A DNA stretch of 64,000 nucleotides from Bog-756 sp963725275 (GTDB lineage: Bacteria; Actinomycetota; Acidimicrobiia; Acidimicrobiales; RAAP-2), in assembly GCA_963725275.1 (NCBI GenBank), contig CAVRXS010000006.1, positions 62,001 to 126,000 of the forward strand, read 5' to 3'. Below the pieces are notes generated by a model. That model was given only the letters and a program-made list of their open reading frames with translations, ran no database searches and had not been told where the DNA came from. Positions 9,712-18,100 of the stretch are shown one piece after another (within the stretch, counting starts at the first letter, position 1; each line of letters begins with the position of its first letter). Made by a program: the position numbers and the translations under genes.

Positions 9712-10347
9712 TCAACGTCGTTCCTCCCGGACGACACGGACCCGGTGGACGAACAGGAGGACCACCGCGATGACCGCCAGCGCCGCCAACACGTATCCCG
9801 CATCGCTGAACGACCGCTGGACGTGGTTGTAGCTCGAGCCCAGCGAATAGCCCAGGCTGGCGAGGGCGGTGCACCAGATGGCGCACCCGATGACGGTGAA
9901 GGCGACGAACTTGAGGATGGCCATCTCTCCGAGCCCGGCGGCGAACGACACGAACGAACGGAGCAGCGGGATGAAGCGCCCGAAGAGCACCAACGGCTCG
10001 CCGTGTCGGGCGAACCACGCCTCCGCCCGGTCGAGGTCCTTGTGCGAGAGCAGCACGTACCGTCCGAAGCGGTCCACCAGTGGGCGGCCGCCGTAGAGCC
10101 CGATGAAGTACCCGGCCAGCGACCCGAGGACCTCCCCCAGCACCGCGACCAGGATGACCGCGGCCAACGAGGCGTGGAACACCTGCGGCGAGGTCTGGCC
10201 GTTCGAGAGCAGCATGTGGACCTGGCCGCTCGCCAGCGCCCCGCCGCCGATGATGGCGAGCTCGGCGCCGACCGGCAGCCCCATCGAAGAGATGAAGCTG
10301 AGCAGGAACACCGCGAAGTAGCTGTAGTGGTAGAGGAAGTTCTCCAT
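9712..10347 (-). CDS. DedA-family (VTT domain) membrane protein
   Basis: 211 residues from ATG 10347. The first helix, YFAVFLLSFISSMGLPVGAE, is followed by the family hallmark GEVLGSLAGYFIGLYGG, then GRFIPLLRSFVSFAAGLGEM (conserved F.RF.P..R......G) and two C-terminal helices. DedA/VTT proteins are lipid transporters or scramblases needed for membrane homeostasis; bacterial relatives flip undecaprenyl phosphate or phosphatidylethanolamine. Which lipid is moved here is not known. It lies head-to-head with the hydrolase gene at 10444. Confidence 0.88.
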   Translation of the reverse strand: MENFLYHYSYFAVFLLSFISSMGLPVGAELAIIGGGALASGQVHMLLSNGQTSPQVFHASLAAVILVAVLGEVLGSLAGYFIGLYGGRPLVDRFGRYVLLSHKDLDRAEAWFARHGEPLVLFGRFIPLLRSFVSFAAGLGEMAILKFVAFTVIGCAIWCTALASLGYSLGSSYNHVQRSFSDAGYVLAALAVIAVVLLFVHRVRVVREERR

Positions 10348-10443
10348 GGCACCAACTGTCTAGCCGCTGGCCGCTCGACGGCAGCGCACCCGGGGCCCTC
10401 CGGTCCGACCCGGCCGGGGTGGAGGTGGGCTACCGTCACCCGG

Positions 10444-11349
10444 GTGAGCACGGAGGCCTCCCGGGGGGCGATCTCCCCGATCCGCTGCACCACCGCGGAC
10501 GGACTGGCCCTCGCCGCCTACGACTTCGGTGGCGTGGGGCCGGACCTGCTCCTCGTCCACGCCACCGGTCTCTGCGCGGCGCCGTTCCTCCCGTTGGCCC
10601 GGTCACTCGGGCCGGACGTCCACTGCTCGGGGCTCGACCTCCGCGCCCACGGGGGCTCCGAGCGCCCGGCCGACGGAAACCTGGCCTGGGCAGGCTTCAC
10701 CCTCGACGTCCTGGCCACGGTCGACGGGCTCGGGCTCGAACAGCCGGTCGGCGTCGGCCACTCGTGCGGGGGAGCCGCCCTGCTCCTCGCCGAGCAGGCC
10801 CGGCCGGGCACCTTCCACACCCTCTACCTCTTCGAGCCGGTGGTGTTCCCCGGCGAGCCGTCGGTGCCCGTGCCTGCAGAGAACCCGATGTCCGCCGCGG
10901 CCCGTCGGCGCCGCGAGACATTCCCTTCCGCCGAGGACGCCTTCGTGACCTTCTCTTCCAAACCGCCGCTCGACGTGCTCGACCCCGAGGCACTGTGCCT
11001 CTACGTCGAGCACGGGTTCGAGCGCATCCCGGCCGACGAGGGCGGCGACGGATCCGCCGTCCGGCTCCGCTGCCGTCGCGACGACGAGGCGGAGACCTTC
11101 GCCCGTGCCCCTTCCAACGGCGCGTTCGCCCATCTCGCGGCCGTCCGATGCCCGGTGACGCTGGCATACGGCGAGGAGACCGACGCATTCGGGCGCCCGC
11201 TCATGGAGGCGCTCGCGGGCGCACTCCCCGACGCCGCCATAGAGAGCTTCCCCGGTCTCGGCCACTTCGGGCCCCTCGAGCAGCCAGGCGTTGTCGCCGC
11301 AGCGGTGCACCGCTCGCTCGACTCCGCCGACGGCACACCCTCGTCGTAG
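10444..11349 (+). CDS. Alpha/beta hydrolase
   Basis: 301 residues from the GTG at 10444, which gives the normal length for the fold even though the frame is open far upstream. The oxyanion region LLLVHATGLCAAPFLPLA and strand LDLRAHGGSERP are typical. The nucleophile elbow is VGVGHSCGGAALL (GxSxG, catalytic Ser). The likely acid is Asp in YGEETDAFGRPL and the catalytic His is in FPGLGHFGPLEQP. The cap domain lies between. The substrate is unknown; esterase, lactonase and epoxide hydrolase remain possible. Confidence 0.85.
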   Translation: MSTEASRGAISPIRCTTADGLALAAYDFGGVGPDLLLVHATGLCAAPFLPLARSLGPDVHCSGLDLRAHGGSERPADGNLAWAGFTLDVLATVDGLGLEQPVGVGHSCGGAALLLAEQARPGTFHTLYLFEPVVFPGEPSVPVPAENPMSAAARRRRETFPSAEDAFVTFSSKPPLDVLDPEALCLYVEHGFERIPADEGGDGSAVRLRCRRDDEAETFARAPSNGAFAHLAAVRCPVTLAYGEETDAFGRPLMEALAGALPDAAIESFPGLGHFGPLEQPGVVAAAVHRSLDSADGTPSS

Positions 11350-11358
11350 TCTCCCGAC

Positions 11359-12180
11359 GTGCCCTTCGAACCGCCCCGGTCGCTGTCCCCCTCCAAGGTG
11401 AGCTCGTTCCGGAGCTGTGCCCTGGCGTTCCGGTTCACCGCGATCGAACATCTGCCCGATCCGGCGACGGTCGCGACGGTCCGGGGCACCCTCGTCCACA
11501 GCGTCCTCGAACAGCTCTTCTGGAACCACCCGCCGGGCCGACGGAGCCCGGAGGCGGCCGCGGCCGCCCTGGACGACACGTGGGCAGCACTCCAGCTCGA
11601 CCCCGACTACCGCTCCCTCGGGCTCACAGAAGAGCAGACGGATGCGTTCCGGGGTGAGGCAGAGAAGCTCGTGGCCAACTACTTCCTGCTCGAGGATCCC
11701 AACGCGGTGACCCCGGTGGGCGTGGAGCTCACCCTCGAGGCGCGCGTGGACGGGGTTCGCCTCCGGGGCATCCTCGACCGCCTCGACCGCACCCCGGACG
11801 GGGAGCTCATGATCATCGACTACAAGACCGGTCGAGCTCCCTCGGTGGCCTACGAACAGTCCGGGCTGGCCGGCGTCCAGCTCTACGCGCTTCTGTGCCA
11901 GGAGGTCCTCGGCCAACGCCCGACCCAGGTCAAGCTCCTCCACCTGAAGGAGCCCACCGCGATCACGACCACTCCGTCCGAACAGGGACTGCGGGGTCAA
12001 CGGGCCAAGACCCTGGCGGTCTGGTCGGCGATCGAGCGGGCCTGCCAGAACGAGGATTTCCGGCCACGCACGTCTCCCTTGTGCCGCTTCTGCCGCTTCC
12101 AGGAGTACTGCCCGGCGTACGGTGGCGACCCGTCGCTCGCCGCGGCTGCCCTGGGCGCCGGCGCAGCGGGTGCCGGGTGA
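11359..12180 (+). CDS. RecB-family PD-(D/E)XK nuclease with Fe-S cluster motif
   Basis: 273 residues from GTG 11359. SLSPSKVSSFRSCALAFRF contains the first cysteine and the helix that opens the RecB/AddB nuclease domain. TVRGTLVHSVLEQLFW supplies the conserved HxxLE-type histidine. RGILDRLDRTPDGELMIIDY with the following KTG is the catalytic D...(D)YK core. The C-terminal CRFCRFQEYCPAY provides three more cysteines of the AddB/Cas4-type [4Fe-4S] cluster. Stand-alone proteins of this kind are common in actinobacteria and presumably resect or repair DNA. Its stop overlaps the next GTG (GTGA). Confidence 0.85.
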   Translation: MPFEPPRSLSPSKVSSFRSCALAFRFTAIEHLPDPATVATVRGTLVHSVLEQLFWNHPPGRRSPEAAAAALDDTWAALQLDPDYRSLGLTEEQTDAFRGEAEKLVANYFLLEDPNAVTPVGVELTLEARVDGVRLRGILDRLDRTPDGELMIIDYKTGRAPSVAYEQSGLAGVQLYALLCQEVLGQRPTQVKLLHLKEPTAITTTPSEQGLRGQRAKTLAVWSAIERACQNEDFRPRTSPLCRFCRFQEYCPAYGGDPSLAAAALGAGAAGAG

Positions 12181-12752
12181 TCGACGACGGCTCGCCAGCC
12201 CCCGCCACGCGTGGCACCGGTGCGATCGGGCTGGCACACGCCCTCGACGAGCAGGTCGACCGGTGGTTCGAGCCGCTCCGTGGACGACCCGCCTGGGACG
12301 CAGCGGCCAAGGCCCTCACCGGGCTCGGAGACCGCGGCGTGCTGTGGAGCGGGGTCGCCGCCTGGCGCGGACGCCGCTCCGGACCGGAGCGGGCAAAGGC
12401 GGTGCGTGCCCTCGCCATCGCCGGCGTCTCCTCGAGCGTGGTCAACGCAGGAATCAAGGCCGTGGTCGGACGCTCCCGCCCCGACCGCTCCGACCTGCGC
12501 ATCTCGGACAGCGGGGTGCCGGTACGCGAGCCCACGAGCAGCAGCTTCCCGAGTGGGCACACCCTCGCAGCCTTCTGCGCGGCCACGGTCCTGGCCGAGC
12601 CCGGAGACGGTCCGGGCAACGCCTTCCTGCTGGCCGGCGCCATCGCCATCGGGGCGTCCCGGATCCACCTGCGGGCCCACCACGCCTCCGACGTCATCGG
12701 CGGTGCGGTGATCGGCGTCCTCCTCGGTATGGCCGGTCGCCGGCTTCGCTGA
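12177..12752 (+). CDS. PAP2-superfamily phosphatase
   Basis: 191 residues, GTG start overlapping the preceding stop. All three phosphatase motifs are visible: KAVVGRSRPDR (KxxxxxxRP), SSSFPSGHTLAAF (PSGH) and SRIHLRAHHASDVIGG (SRxxxxxHxxxD). Hydrophobic helices surround the motifs, as in membrane-bound lipid phosphatases. Likely substrates are phosphatidic acid or polyprenyl pyrophosphates. The N-terminal 60 residues resemble the amphipathic leader of actinobacterial PAP2 enzymes. Confidence 0.85.
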   Translation: MIDDGSPAPATRGTGAIGLAHALDEQVDRWFEPLRGRPAWDAAAKALTGLGDRGVLWSGVAAWRGRRSGPERAKAVRALAIAGVSSSVVNAGIKAVVGRSRPDRSDLRISDSGVPVREPTSSSFPSGHTLAAFCAATVLAEPGDGPGNAFLLAGAIAIGASRIHLRAHHASDVIGGAVIGVLLGMAGRRLR

Positions 12753-12856
12753 CCGGGTCAGGGGTGCCGCGGAGGGGCAGCACTGCGGCCGGACCGATCC
12801 GAGGCACACTGGTGGGCGGAATGGAACGGGAGCCGGCGGGGTTGCGCCCCATATGA

Positions 12857-13463
12857 GTGGATTGCAGAAATTTCTCGGTGACCTGGGATTACCGGTGTCC
12901 CTTCGCCCGCAACGGACACGAGCACGTCCTCGACGGCCTCGACGCCGGAGCCGAGTGGGTCGTGACGTTCGTGCCGTTCTTCCTCAACCAGACCCACGTA
13001 CCCGAGGGTGGGACACCCGCCTGGCTGGATCCCGTCCACCAGCCGGACCTGCTCTCGCTGGCCGCCGGGATCGTGGTGCGCGACCGGTTCCCCGAGCACT
13101 TCAGGGCCGTCCACCGCTCGCTGTTCACCGCACGTCATGACGAAGGCGCCGACCTGCGCGACCGGACGGTCGTCGCCACTGCGCTGACCAGGGGCGGTGT
13201 CGACGCGGGCGCCGTACTGGCGGAGGTCGACTCCGGATGGCCCGCCAAGGTCGCCAGGGAGGAGCACGAGCAGGTCGTGCAGGACCTCGACGTCTTCGGG
13301 GTGCCCACCTTCATCGCAGGCGGCGACGCTGTCTTCGTCCGCCTGATGAACCGACCGGACGGTGACGGAGACCTCGCCCGTGCGACCGATCGACCGGGTC
13401 CTCGCGCTGCTCGCCGATCACCCGGAGCTCAACGAGTTCAAGCACACCCGCCTCGCCCGCTGA
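12857..13463 (+). CDS. DsbA-family thioredoxin-fold protein, frameshifted near its end
   Basis: The GTG at 12857 begins NFSVTWDYRCPFARNGHEHV, the thioredoxin-fold entry of DsbA-like proteins. A single active-site Cys (CPFA) replaces CxxC. LFTARHDEGADLRD and the cis-proline segment FGVPTFIAGGDAVFVRLMNR follow. After LARAT the frame is wrong; skipping one G in ACC-G-ATC (about 13388-13392) continues as IDRVLALLADHPELNEFKH and stops at 13463. The single-Cys motif suggests mycothiol- or glutathione-transferase-like chemistry (as in HCCA isomerase or mycothiol-dependent reductases) rather than disulfide oxidation. No signal peptide is seen, so it is cytosolic. Confidence 0.78.
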
Positions 13464-13481
13464 GGTCGGCGTCGCCGGTGC

Positions 13482-14384
13482 TCAGCCGGTCAGGGAGGCC
13501 AGGACCTCGATCGTGGCGCGGACCTCGGCAGTGCTGCCGAATGGGGCTCCGCAGAAGTCGGTGATCCCGAGCTCGGCCAACCGGGTGATCCGGTCACGCA
13601 CCTCGGAGACCGTCCCCACGATCGCCACGTCGGCCGGCCCTTCGACCCCTTCGCGGTCGAGCATCGCCCGGTACGAGGGAAGGCTCCCGTAGAGCGCATA
13701 GCGCTCGGCGGCTCTGGCACGGGACGCCGCGGCGTCGTCGCTCACGCAGACCGGCAGTCCGACGGCGACCTGTGGCGCAGGGCGGCCGGCGGCAGCAGCC
13801 GCTGCCCGGATGGTGGGGATGATGTGCCGCTCGAGGGTGGCAGGCCCGGTCATCCAGGTGACGGTCCCGGCGGCCAGGCGACCGGCCAGCTCGAGCATGG
13901 TCGGCCCGAGGGCAGCGACCAGCACCGGCGGTCCCGGCGCATCGATCTGGAGCGGGCCGAATGTCGACGCCGCGAGGACCTCTCCGGTGAAGCTCACCGA
14001 CTCCCCTTCCAGGAGGGGCAGGAGGATGGACAGGTACTCGCGCATGTACCGGGCCGGGTGCTCGAAGGACTGGCCGAAGACCTGCTCGATCACCAGCTGG
14101 TGGGAGAGCCCGATGCCGAGGATGAGCCGGCCGCCGCAGGCCGCCTGCACGGTGAGGGCCTGACCCGCGAGCATCACCGGGTGGCGGGGGTAGACCGGCA
14201 CCACCGCGGAGCCGAGCGTGATGTCCGGCACCTCCCGGCCGACGGCGGCAAGGACGGTGAGTGCATCGTGGGCGAAGATCTGGCTCGCCCATGCGGCCTC
14301 GATACCAGCTGCGTCGAGGGCGGCGACCTCTGCGACCATCTCGTCGAAGGACCGCTCTGTGTCGAACATCACGCCGATACGCAC
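13482..14384 (-). CDS. LLM-class (luciferase-like) F420-dependent oxidoreductase
   Basis: 300 residues, ATG 14384. A TIM-barrel luciferase-like protein: FDTERSFDEMVAEVAALDAAG near the N-terminus, AWASQIFAHDALTVLAAVG, the conserved TLGSAVVPVYPRHPVMLAGQA strand (cut here into two adjoining motifs, TLGSAVVPVY and PRHPVMLAGQ), and RLILGIGLSHQLVIE. This arrangement is typical of actinobacterial F420-dependent LLM enzymes. The substrate is unknown; the family includes hydride-transfer dehydrogenases and reductases. It is divergent from purE with 53 bp between them. Confidence 0.85.
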   Translation of the reverse strand: MRIGVMFDTERSFDEMVAEVAALDAAGIEAAWASQIFAHDALTVLAAVGREVPDITLGSAVVPVYPRHPVMLAGQALTVQAACGGRLILGIGLSHQLVIEQVFGQSFEHPARYMREYLSILLPLLEGESVSFTGEVLAASTFGPLQIDAPGPPVLVAALGPTMLELAGRLAAGTVTWMTGPATLERHIIPTIRAAAAAAGRPAPQVAVGLPVCVSDDAAASRARAAERYALYGSLPSYRAMLDREGVEGPADVAIVGTVSEVRDRITRLAELGITDFCGAPFGSTAEVRATIEVLASLTG

Positions 14385-14437
14385 GGCACCTCTCTCCCGG
14401 GCGTGCCCGACGGTCGTGGTTCAGGCAGAATACCCGC

Positions 14438-14929
14438 ATGTCCGTCGCCGTCATCATGGGAAGTGCATCCGACGCGTCCGTCTTGGACGACGCGGTCCAG
14501 ACCCTCCGGTCGTTCAAGATCCCCGTGGAGGTGCGCGTGCTGTCGGCGCATCGCACACCCGACGACACGATCGCCTTCGCCCGTGGAGCGGCCGCCAACG
14601 GCGTACAGGTGATCATCGCCGCCGCGGGCGGGGCGGCCCACCTGGCCGGCGTGGTGGCGGCTGCGACCCCGCTGCCGGTGATCGGGGTGCCGGTGGCCGT
14701 GGCCAAGCTCGGTGGCCTCGACTCGCTGCTCGCCATGGTCCAGATGCCCAAGGGGGTCCCGGTGGCCACGGTGGCCGTCGACGGAGCCCGCAACGCCGCA
14801 CTGCTGGCGGTGCGGATCCTGGCACTGTCCGATCCCCGCATCGCCGCCGAGCTCGACCGCTTCAGGGTGGACCTCGCCGACCAGGTGCGGGACATGGACG
14901 CAGAGATCGTCGCCCGCTACGCCGGCTGA
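14438..14929 (+). CDS. purE: N5-carboxyaminoimidazole ribonucleotide mutase
   Basis: 163 residues from ATG 14438. MSVAVIMGSASDASVLDDAV carries the GS.SD phosphate-binding motif; VEVRVLSAHRTPDD has the SAHRTP catalytic motif. IIAAAGGAAHLAGVVAA and GLDSLLAMVQMPKGVPVATV complete the PurE signature. It converts N5-CAIR to CAIR in purine synthesis. purK is not adjacent. Length matches class I PurE. It stands alone on the plus strand between two minus-strand LLM genes. Confidence 0.95.
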   Translation: MSVAVIMGSASDASVLDDAVQTLRSFKIPVEVRVLSAHRTPDDTIAFARGAAANGVQVIIAAAGGAAHLAGVVAAATPLPVIGVPVAVAKLGGLDSLLAMVQMPKGVPVATVAVDGARNAALLAVRILALSDPRIAAELDRFRVDLADQVRDMDAEIVARYAG

Positions 14930-14980
14930 CGTTCCCGGCGGAACGAGAACCGTGGGACGACGGGTCGGGCGCACCGGGAT

Positions 14981-15964
14981 CTAGTCCCGAGGGGCGAGAC
15001 CGGCCACGGCCTCCGCCGCGGTGACGCCGAACGGGATGACGGCCAGAACCGGGATGTCCACCCCGTTTGCCACATAGCGGGCCACATGGGCCCGGCACTC
15101 CGCGAAGGACCCGTGCACGACCAGCGCGTCCACGACCTCGTCGGGAATGGCTGCGAGCGCTCCCTTCCGGTCCCCCCTCTGCCATGCCTCCCACATCGGT
15201 CCGAGCACCGTTCCGCGTCCGAGCCATCGGTGGAACTCCGCGTAGACACCCACGTTCAGATAGGCCGCGACCATCCGCCGCCCGACGGCCCGGACCGCGT
15301 CGGCGTCCTCCGAGGGACAGACGAAGATCCGGGCCGCGACCGGGATGGCACCACCGACCTCGGGGACGACGGTCGAGACGTCTTCTGCGGACAGCCAGTT
15401 GACGATCACCCCGTCGGCCTCACGGCCGGCGAGGCGCAGCATGCCGGGGCGCAGCGCGGCGAGATAGATCGGGGGTGGGTGCGCGATCGGACGAGCGAGC
15501 CGGAACCCGCGCACGGAGAAGGTGTCGTAGGCGGTGTCCACCTTCTCGCCGGCGAGGGCGGAGCGCAGGAAACGCAGGGTGTCGCGCGCCCGCCGGTAGG
15601 GCTCGGCGAACTCGATCCCGTTCCAGCGCGAGACGATCACCTCCGAGGAGGTCCCGAGCCCGAAGACGAACCGACCGGGCGCCGCCTCGGCCATGGCAGC
15701 CGCGCTCTGGGCCAGCAGCGCCGGGCCACGCGTGTAGGCGGGGATGACCGCCACGCCGAGCCGCAGTGAGGGTGTCCAGGCCGCCGCCAGGGCCAACGGG
15801 GTGAGGCCATCCACACCGTCGGTCTCCGCCGACCACACGTCGGTGTACCCGAGGCGGGCGAGCTCCTCGTACCAGCCACGGTGCTCCTCGAGGGTCACGC
15901 CGTCGAATGGGACGGTGATCCCATAACGCGGACCGGTGGGCAGCGGCGCGGATCCGTCGGTCAT
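14981..15964 (-). CDS. LLM-class oxidoreductase (probable F420-dependent)
   Basis: 327 residues from ATG 15964. The frame is open further upstream, but homology begins at RYGITVPFDGVTLEEHRGWY. Conserved blocks: ARLGYTDVWSAETDGVDGL, RLGVAVIPAYTRGPALLAQS, RFVFGLGTSSEVIVSRWNG (coenzyme-binding region), and the C-terminal GVDIPVLAVIPFG. These match actinobacterial LLM F420-dependent proteins. The substrate is unknown. It is the second of three LLM genes in the window, each in a different neighbourhood. Confidence 0.85.
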   Translation of the reverse strand: MTDGSAPLPTGPRYGITVPFDGVTLEEHRGWYEELARLGYTDVWSAETDGVDGLTPLALAAAWTPSLRLGVAVIPAYTRGPALLAQSAAAMAEAAPGRFVFGLGTSSEVIVSRWNGIEFAEPYRRARDTLRFLRSALAGEKVDTAYDTFSVRGFRLARPIAHPPPIYLAALRPGMLRLAGREADGVIVNWLSAEDVSTVVPEVGGAIPVAARIFVCPSEDADAVRAVGRRMVAAYLNVGVYAEFHRWLGRGTVLGPMWEAWQRGDRKGALAAIPDEVVDALVVHGSFAECRAHVARYVANGVDIPVLAVIPFGVTAAEAVAGLAPRD

Positions 15965-16000
15965 GGCCCCAGTGATACACCCTTCCGGCACACTGGACCC

Positions 16001-16249
16001 ATGACGGTCCACCGCACGTCCCGCCGCTCCGGGTACCAACCGCAACTGCCCCTCCCGCCGTCCGCCTGCGACCTCCCCGGCGATCCGGAGCCCTCCTGGC
16101 CCGCGGACGACTGGCGCCTCGACGAGCACACCCGCCACGTCGGACAGAGGGGCGTGGCCGCGGCCCGGGCCCTGCTCGAGGGCTCCCCCGCCGCCTCCCC
16201 GGACGCGACGGCGCGGACCCGGAGCGAAGTGGCAGAGCGCGCCGCCTGA
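16001..16249 (+). CDS. Small hypothetical protein, 82 residues
   Basis: Starts at ATG 16001, 36 bases from the divergent LLM start. The sequence is Pro/Arg/Ala-rich (YQPQLPLPPSACDLPG, PSWPADDWRLDEHTRHVG, QRGVAAARALLEG). A helical segment is predicted at residues 42-62. No signal peptide, membrane segment or known motif is visible. Codon use agrees with neighbouring genes. It lies 25 bp before the ChbG/HpnK-type gene and may be co-transcribed. Function is unknown. Confidence 0.5.
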   Translation: MTVHRTSRRSGYQPQLPLPPSACDLPGDPEPSWPADDWRLDEHTRHVGQRGVAAARALLEGSPAASPDATARTRSEVAERAA

Positions 16250-16274
16250 CCGCCCGGAGCAGTACGGTCGGGGC

Positions 16275-17108
16275 ATGGAGACCCTGGCCCAGCGACTCGG
16301 TGCGGCCCGCGACGCCCGGATGCTGATCCTCAACTGCGCCGACCTCGGGTTCTGCCACGCTGCCACTGTCGGGGTCTACGACGCCCTCCGCAACGGAATG
16401 GCAACCAGCGCCTCCCTCCTCGTGCCGGCCCCGTGGGCGCGCGAGTCGGCATCGCAGTTCCGCGGCGAGGACGTCGGGGTCCGGCTCACCCTCAACGCAG
16501 AACACGACCTCTACCGATGGGGACCGATCACCCAGGCCCCGTCTCTGCTCGACGGGGACGGGGGCTTCCCGCGCACGCTCGGCGATGTCTGGGACCACGC
16601 CGACCTCGACGAGGTCCGCCGCGAGTGCAGGGCCCAGATCGAGCGGGCCGTCCTCTGGGGATTCGACATCAGCCACCTCGACCCCCATCTCGATGCCCTT
16701 CTGCTACGGCCGGAGTTCTTCGACATCTACCTCGAGCTGGCGGTCGAGTTCCGACTGCCCCTCCGGGCCCTCGACGCAGGCGCCGAACCCAACGTCGGCT
16801 TCCCGGTCCGCCACCTCGCCGCCGAGGCGGGGGTCCTCTTCGCCGACCGGTTCGCCACCCTTCCCGCCCGGGGCAGCCGCCAGGCATTCCTCGACCTGGT
16901 CGCCGGTCTCGAGCCCGGGGTGACCGAGGTCACCCTCCACCCGGCCATCGACACGCCCGAGCTCCGCGCCGTGACCGACGACTGGGAGGCGCGGGTGGCC
17001 GACCATGTCCTCCTGGTCGCGGACCGGGGCCTGGACCGGCTGGTCGAGGACGCAGGCGTCACCCTCATCGGGTACCGGCCGCTGCGCGAGGCGATGCGCG
17101 AGTCCTGA
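16275..17108 (+). CDS. ChbG/HpnK (YdjC-like) carbohydrate deacetylase
   Basis: 277 residues, ATG 16275. Metal-site motifs of the YdjC family are visible: LILNCADLGFCHAATVGVYD (the Asp-Asp type motif appears as ADLGF), VGVRLTLNAEHDLYRWGPI (family GxHxxL region with Asn in place of the usual His), FDISHLDPHLDALLL (conserved H.D.H.H-like motif) and EVTLHPAID. The family removes acetyl groups from N-acetylated sugars or hopanoid precursors. The altered residue in the second motif suggests a divergent subfamily. It is followed after 3 bp by a membrane protein gene. Confidence 0.8.
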   Translation: METLAQRLGAARDARMLILNCADLGFCHAATVGVYDALRNGMATSASLLVPAPWARESASQFRGEDVGVRLTLNAEHDLYRWGPITQAPSLLDGDGGFPRTLGDVWDHADLDEVRRECRAQIERAVLWGFDISHLDPHLDALLLRPEFFDIYLELAVEFRLPLRALDAGAEPNVGFPVRHLAAEAGVLFADRFATLPARGSRQAFLDLVAGLEPGVTEVTLHPAIDTPELRAVTDDWEARVADHVLLVADRGLDRLVEDAGVTLIGYRPLREAMRES

Positions 17109-17111
17109 GAC

Positions 17112-17711
17112 GTGCACCGCACCGCCACGACCCGCGCCGACCCCCGCCCCGGCCGATCCGCACCACGGCCGTTGCGCCTCCGCGGGCTCCTGCTCCTGGA
17201 CTCGACCGGAAACGGACCCCTGGCCATCGAGTCGGTCCGATTCGCTGACGACGGCATCGGGGTCGTGCGGGTCGACGGCCAGCAGCCACGCGTCCTGCCG
17301 TGGACCTCGGTGGTCGGCCACACGGTCGAGCGCTGGGAGGGCGGGTCCGGTGCCCTCATCAGCATCCAGACACTGACCGGTACCTACCGGTTCCTCCAGA
17401 TCGGGGGTGATCCCGACGAGCTCTCCGGCCGGATCGCCGCCCTTGCTCTACGGCACCAGGGCCCGACAGGGGTGTCGACCGTCACCACGATGGCCACCGG
17501 GCAGCCGACGGCGCGGCGCCGTCGCCACGACCGGCCGCTCTGGCCGCGGCTCCAGCCCTACCTGGTCGTCGCACTCGTGGCGGTCGTCCTGCTGGCGGTC
17601 ACCCTGATCCTGCTCCAGACCGCCGGGATCGTCCACCTGCCGTTGCTGGGTGGCACCGGCCCCGGGTCGCTCGGCCGGATGGTGCGACCCTCCGGGCTCA
17701 GTCGTCGGTGA
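17112..17711 (+). CDS. Single-pass membrane protein of unknown function
   Basis: 199 residues from GTG 17112. The N-terminal cytosolic part contains a compact beta-rich domain (LLLLDSTGNGPLAIESVRF, VVGHTVERWEGGSGAL, TYRFLQIGGDPDELSGRIA) resembling a PH-like or sensor fold. A linker and an Arg-rich stretch (ARRRRHDR) precede one strong membrane helix (about residues 153-175, YLVVALVAVVLLAVTLILL). Some 25 residues then extend outside. I do not recognise the family. Its last 14 bases overlap the convergent SCP2 gene. Confidence 0.55.
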   Translation: MHRTATTRADPRPGRSAPRPLRLRGLLLLDSTGNGPLAIESVRFADDGIGVVRVDGQQPRVLPWTSVVGHTVERWEGGSGALISIQTLTGTYRFLQIGGDPDELSGRIAALALRHQGPTGVSTVTTMATGQPTARRRRHDRPLWPRLQPYLVVALVAVVLLAVTLILLQTAGIVHLPLLGGTGPGSLGRMVRPSGLSRR

Positions 17712-18084
17712 GCTCGGCGATCCGTCGCCGGACGTCGCGACCGGCCGGGGTCGCACCCAGGGCGAACAGCGCGAGGAGCACCGCCATCGAACCGGTGACC
17801 TTCATCCGCCCCTGCATGAACGCGACCTCGGGGTCGAGGTCGCCGGCCACCATGGCCCACGCGTCCTCCCATCCGCTGCTGAGGACGACCGCCGGATCGC
17901 GGATCCGGCCCGGGGCACTACCCACCAGGCGGCCGGCCTCGAGCTCCCGGATGTAGGAGACGTCACCCTCCGGACCCCCCGAGACCACGATCTGGATCCG
18001 GGCCGAGAGTTCCTCCGGGCCCTGGAGGGCCGTCGCCAGCTCGCCGGTCTGCTCGTACCACTCGTCGGACAGCCACGCGGTCAT
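17698..18084 (-). CDS. SCP2 sterol-binding-domain protein
   Basis: 128 residues, ATG 18084. YEQTGELATALQGPEELSAR, then GDVSYIRELEAGRLVG, VVLSSGWEDAWAMVAGDLD and FMQGRMKVTGSMAVLLALF match the SCP2 (sterol carrier protein 2) fold, where MKVxGd is the most conserved motif. These small proteins bind hydrophobic ligands such as acyl-CoAs or sterols. It sits just downstream of mca with a 16-bp gap, so they may share a transcript. The ligand is unknown. Confidence 0.75.
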   Translation of the reverse strand: MTAWLSDEWYEQTGELATALQGPEELSARIQIVVSGGPEGDVSYIRELEAGRLVGSAPGRIRDPAVVLSSGWEDAWAMVAGDLDPEVAFMQGRMKVTGSMAVLLALFALGATPAGRDVRRRIAELTDD

Positions 18085-18100
18085 GGCACTCCTCGCCCGG

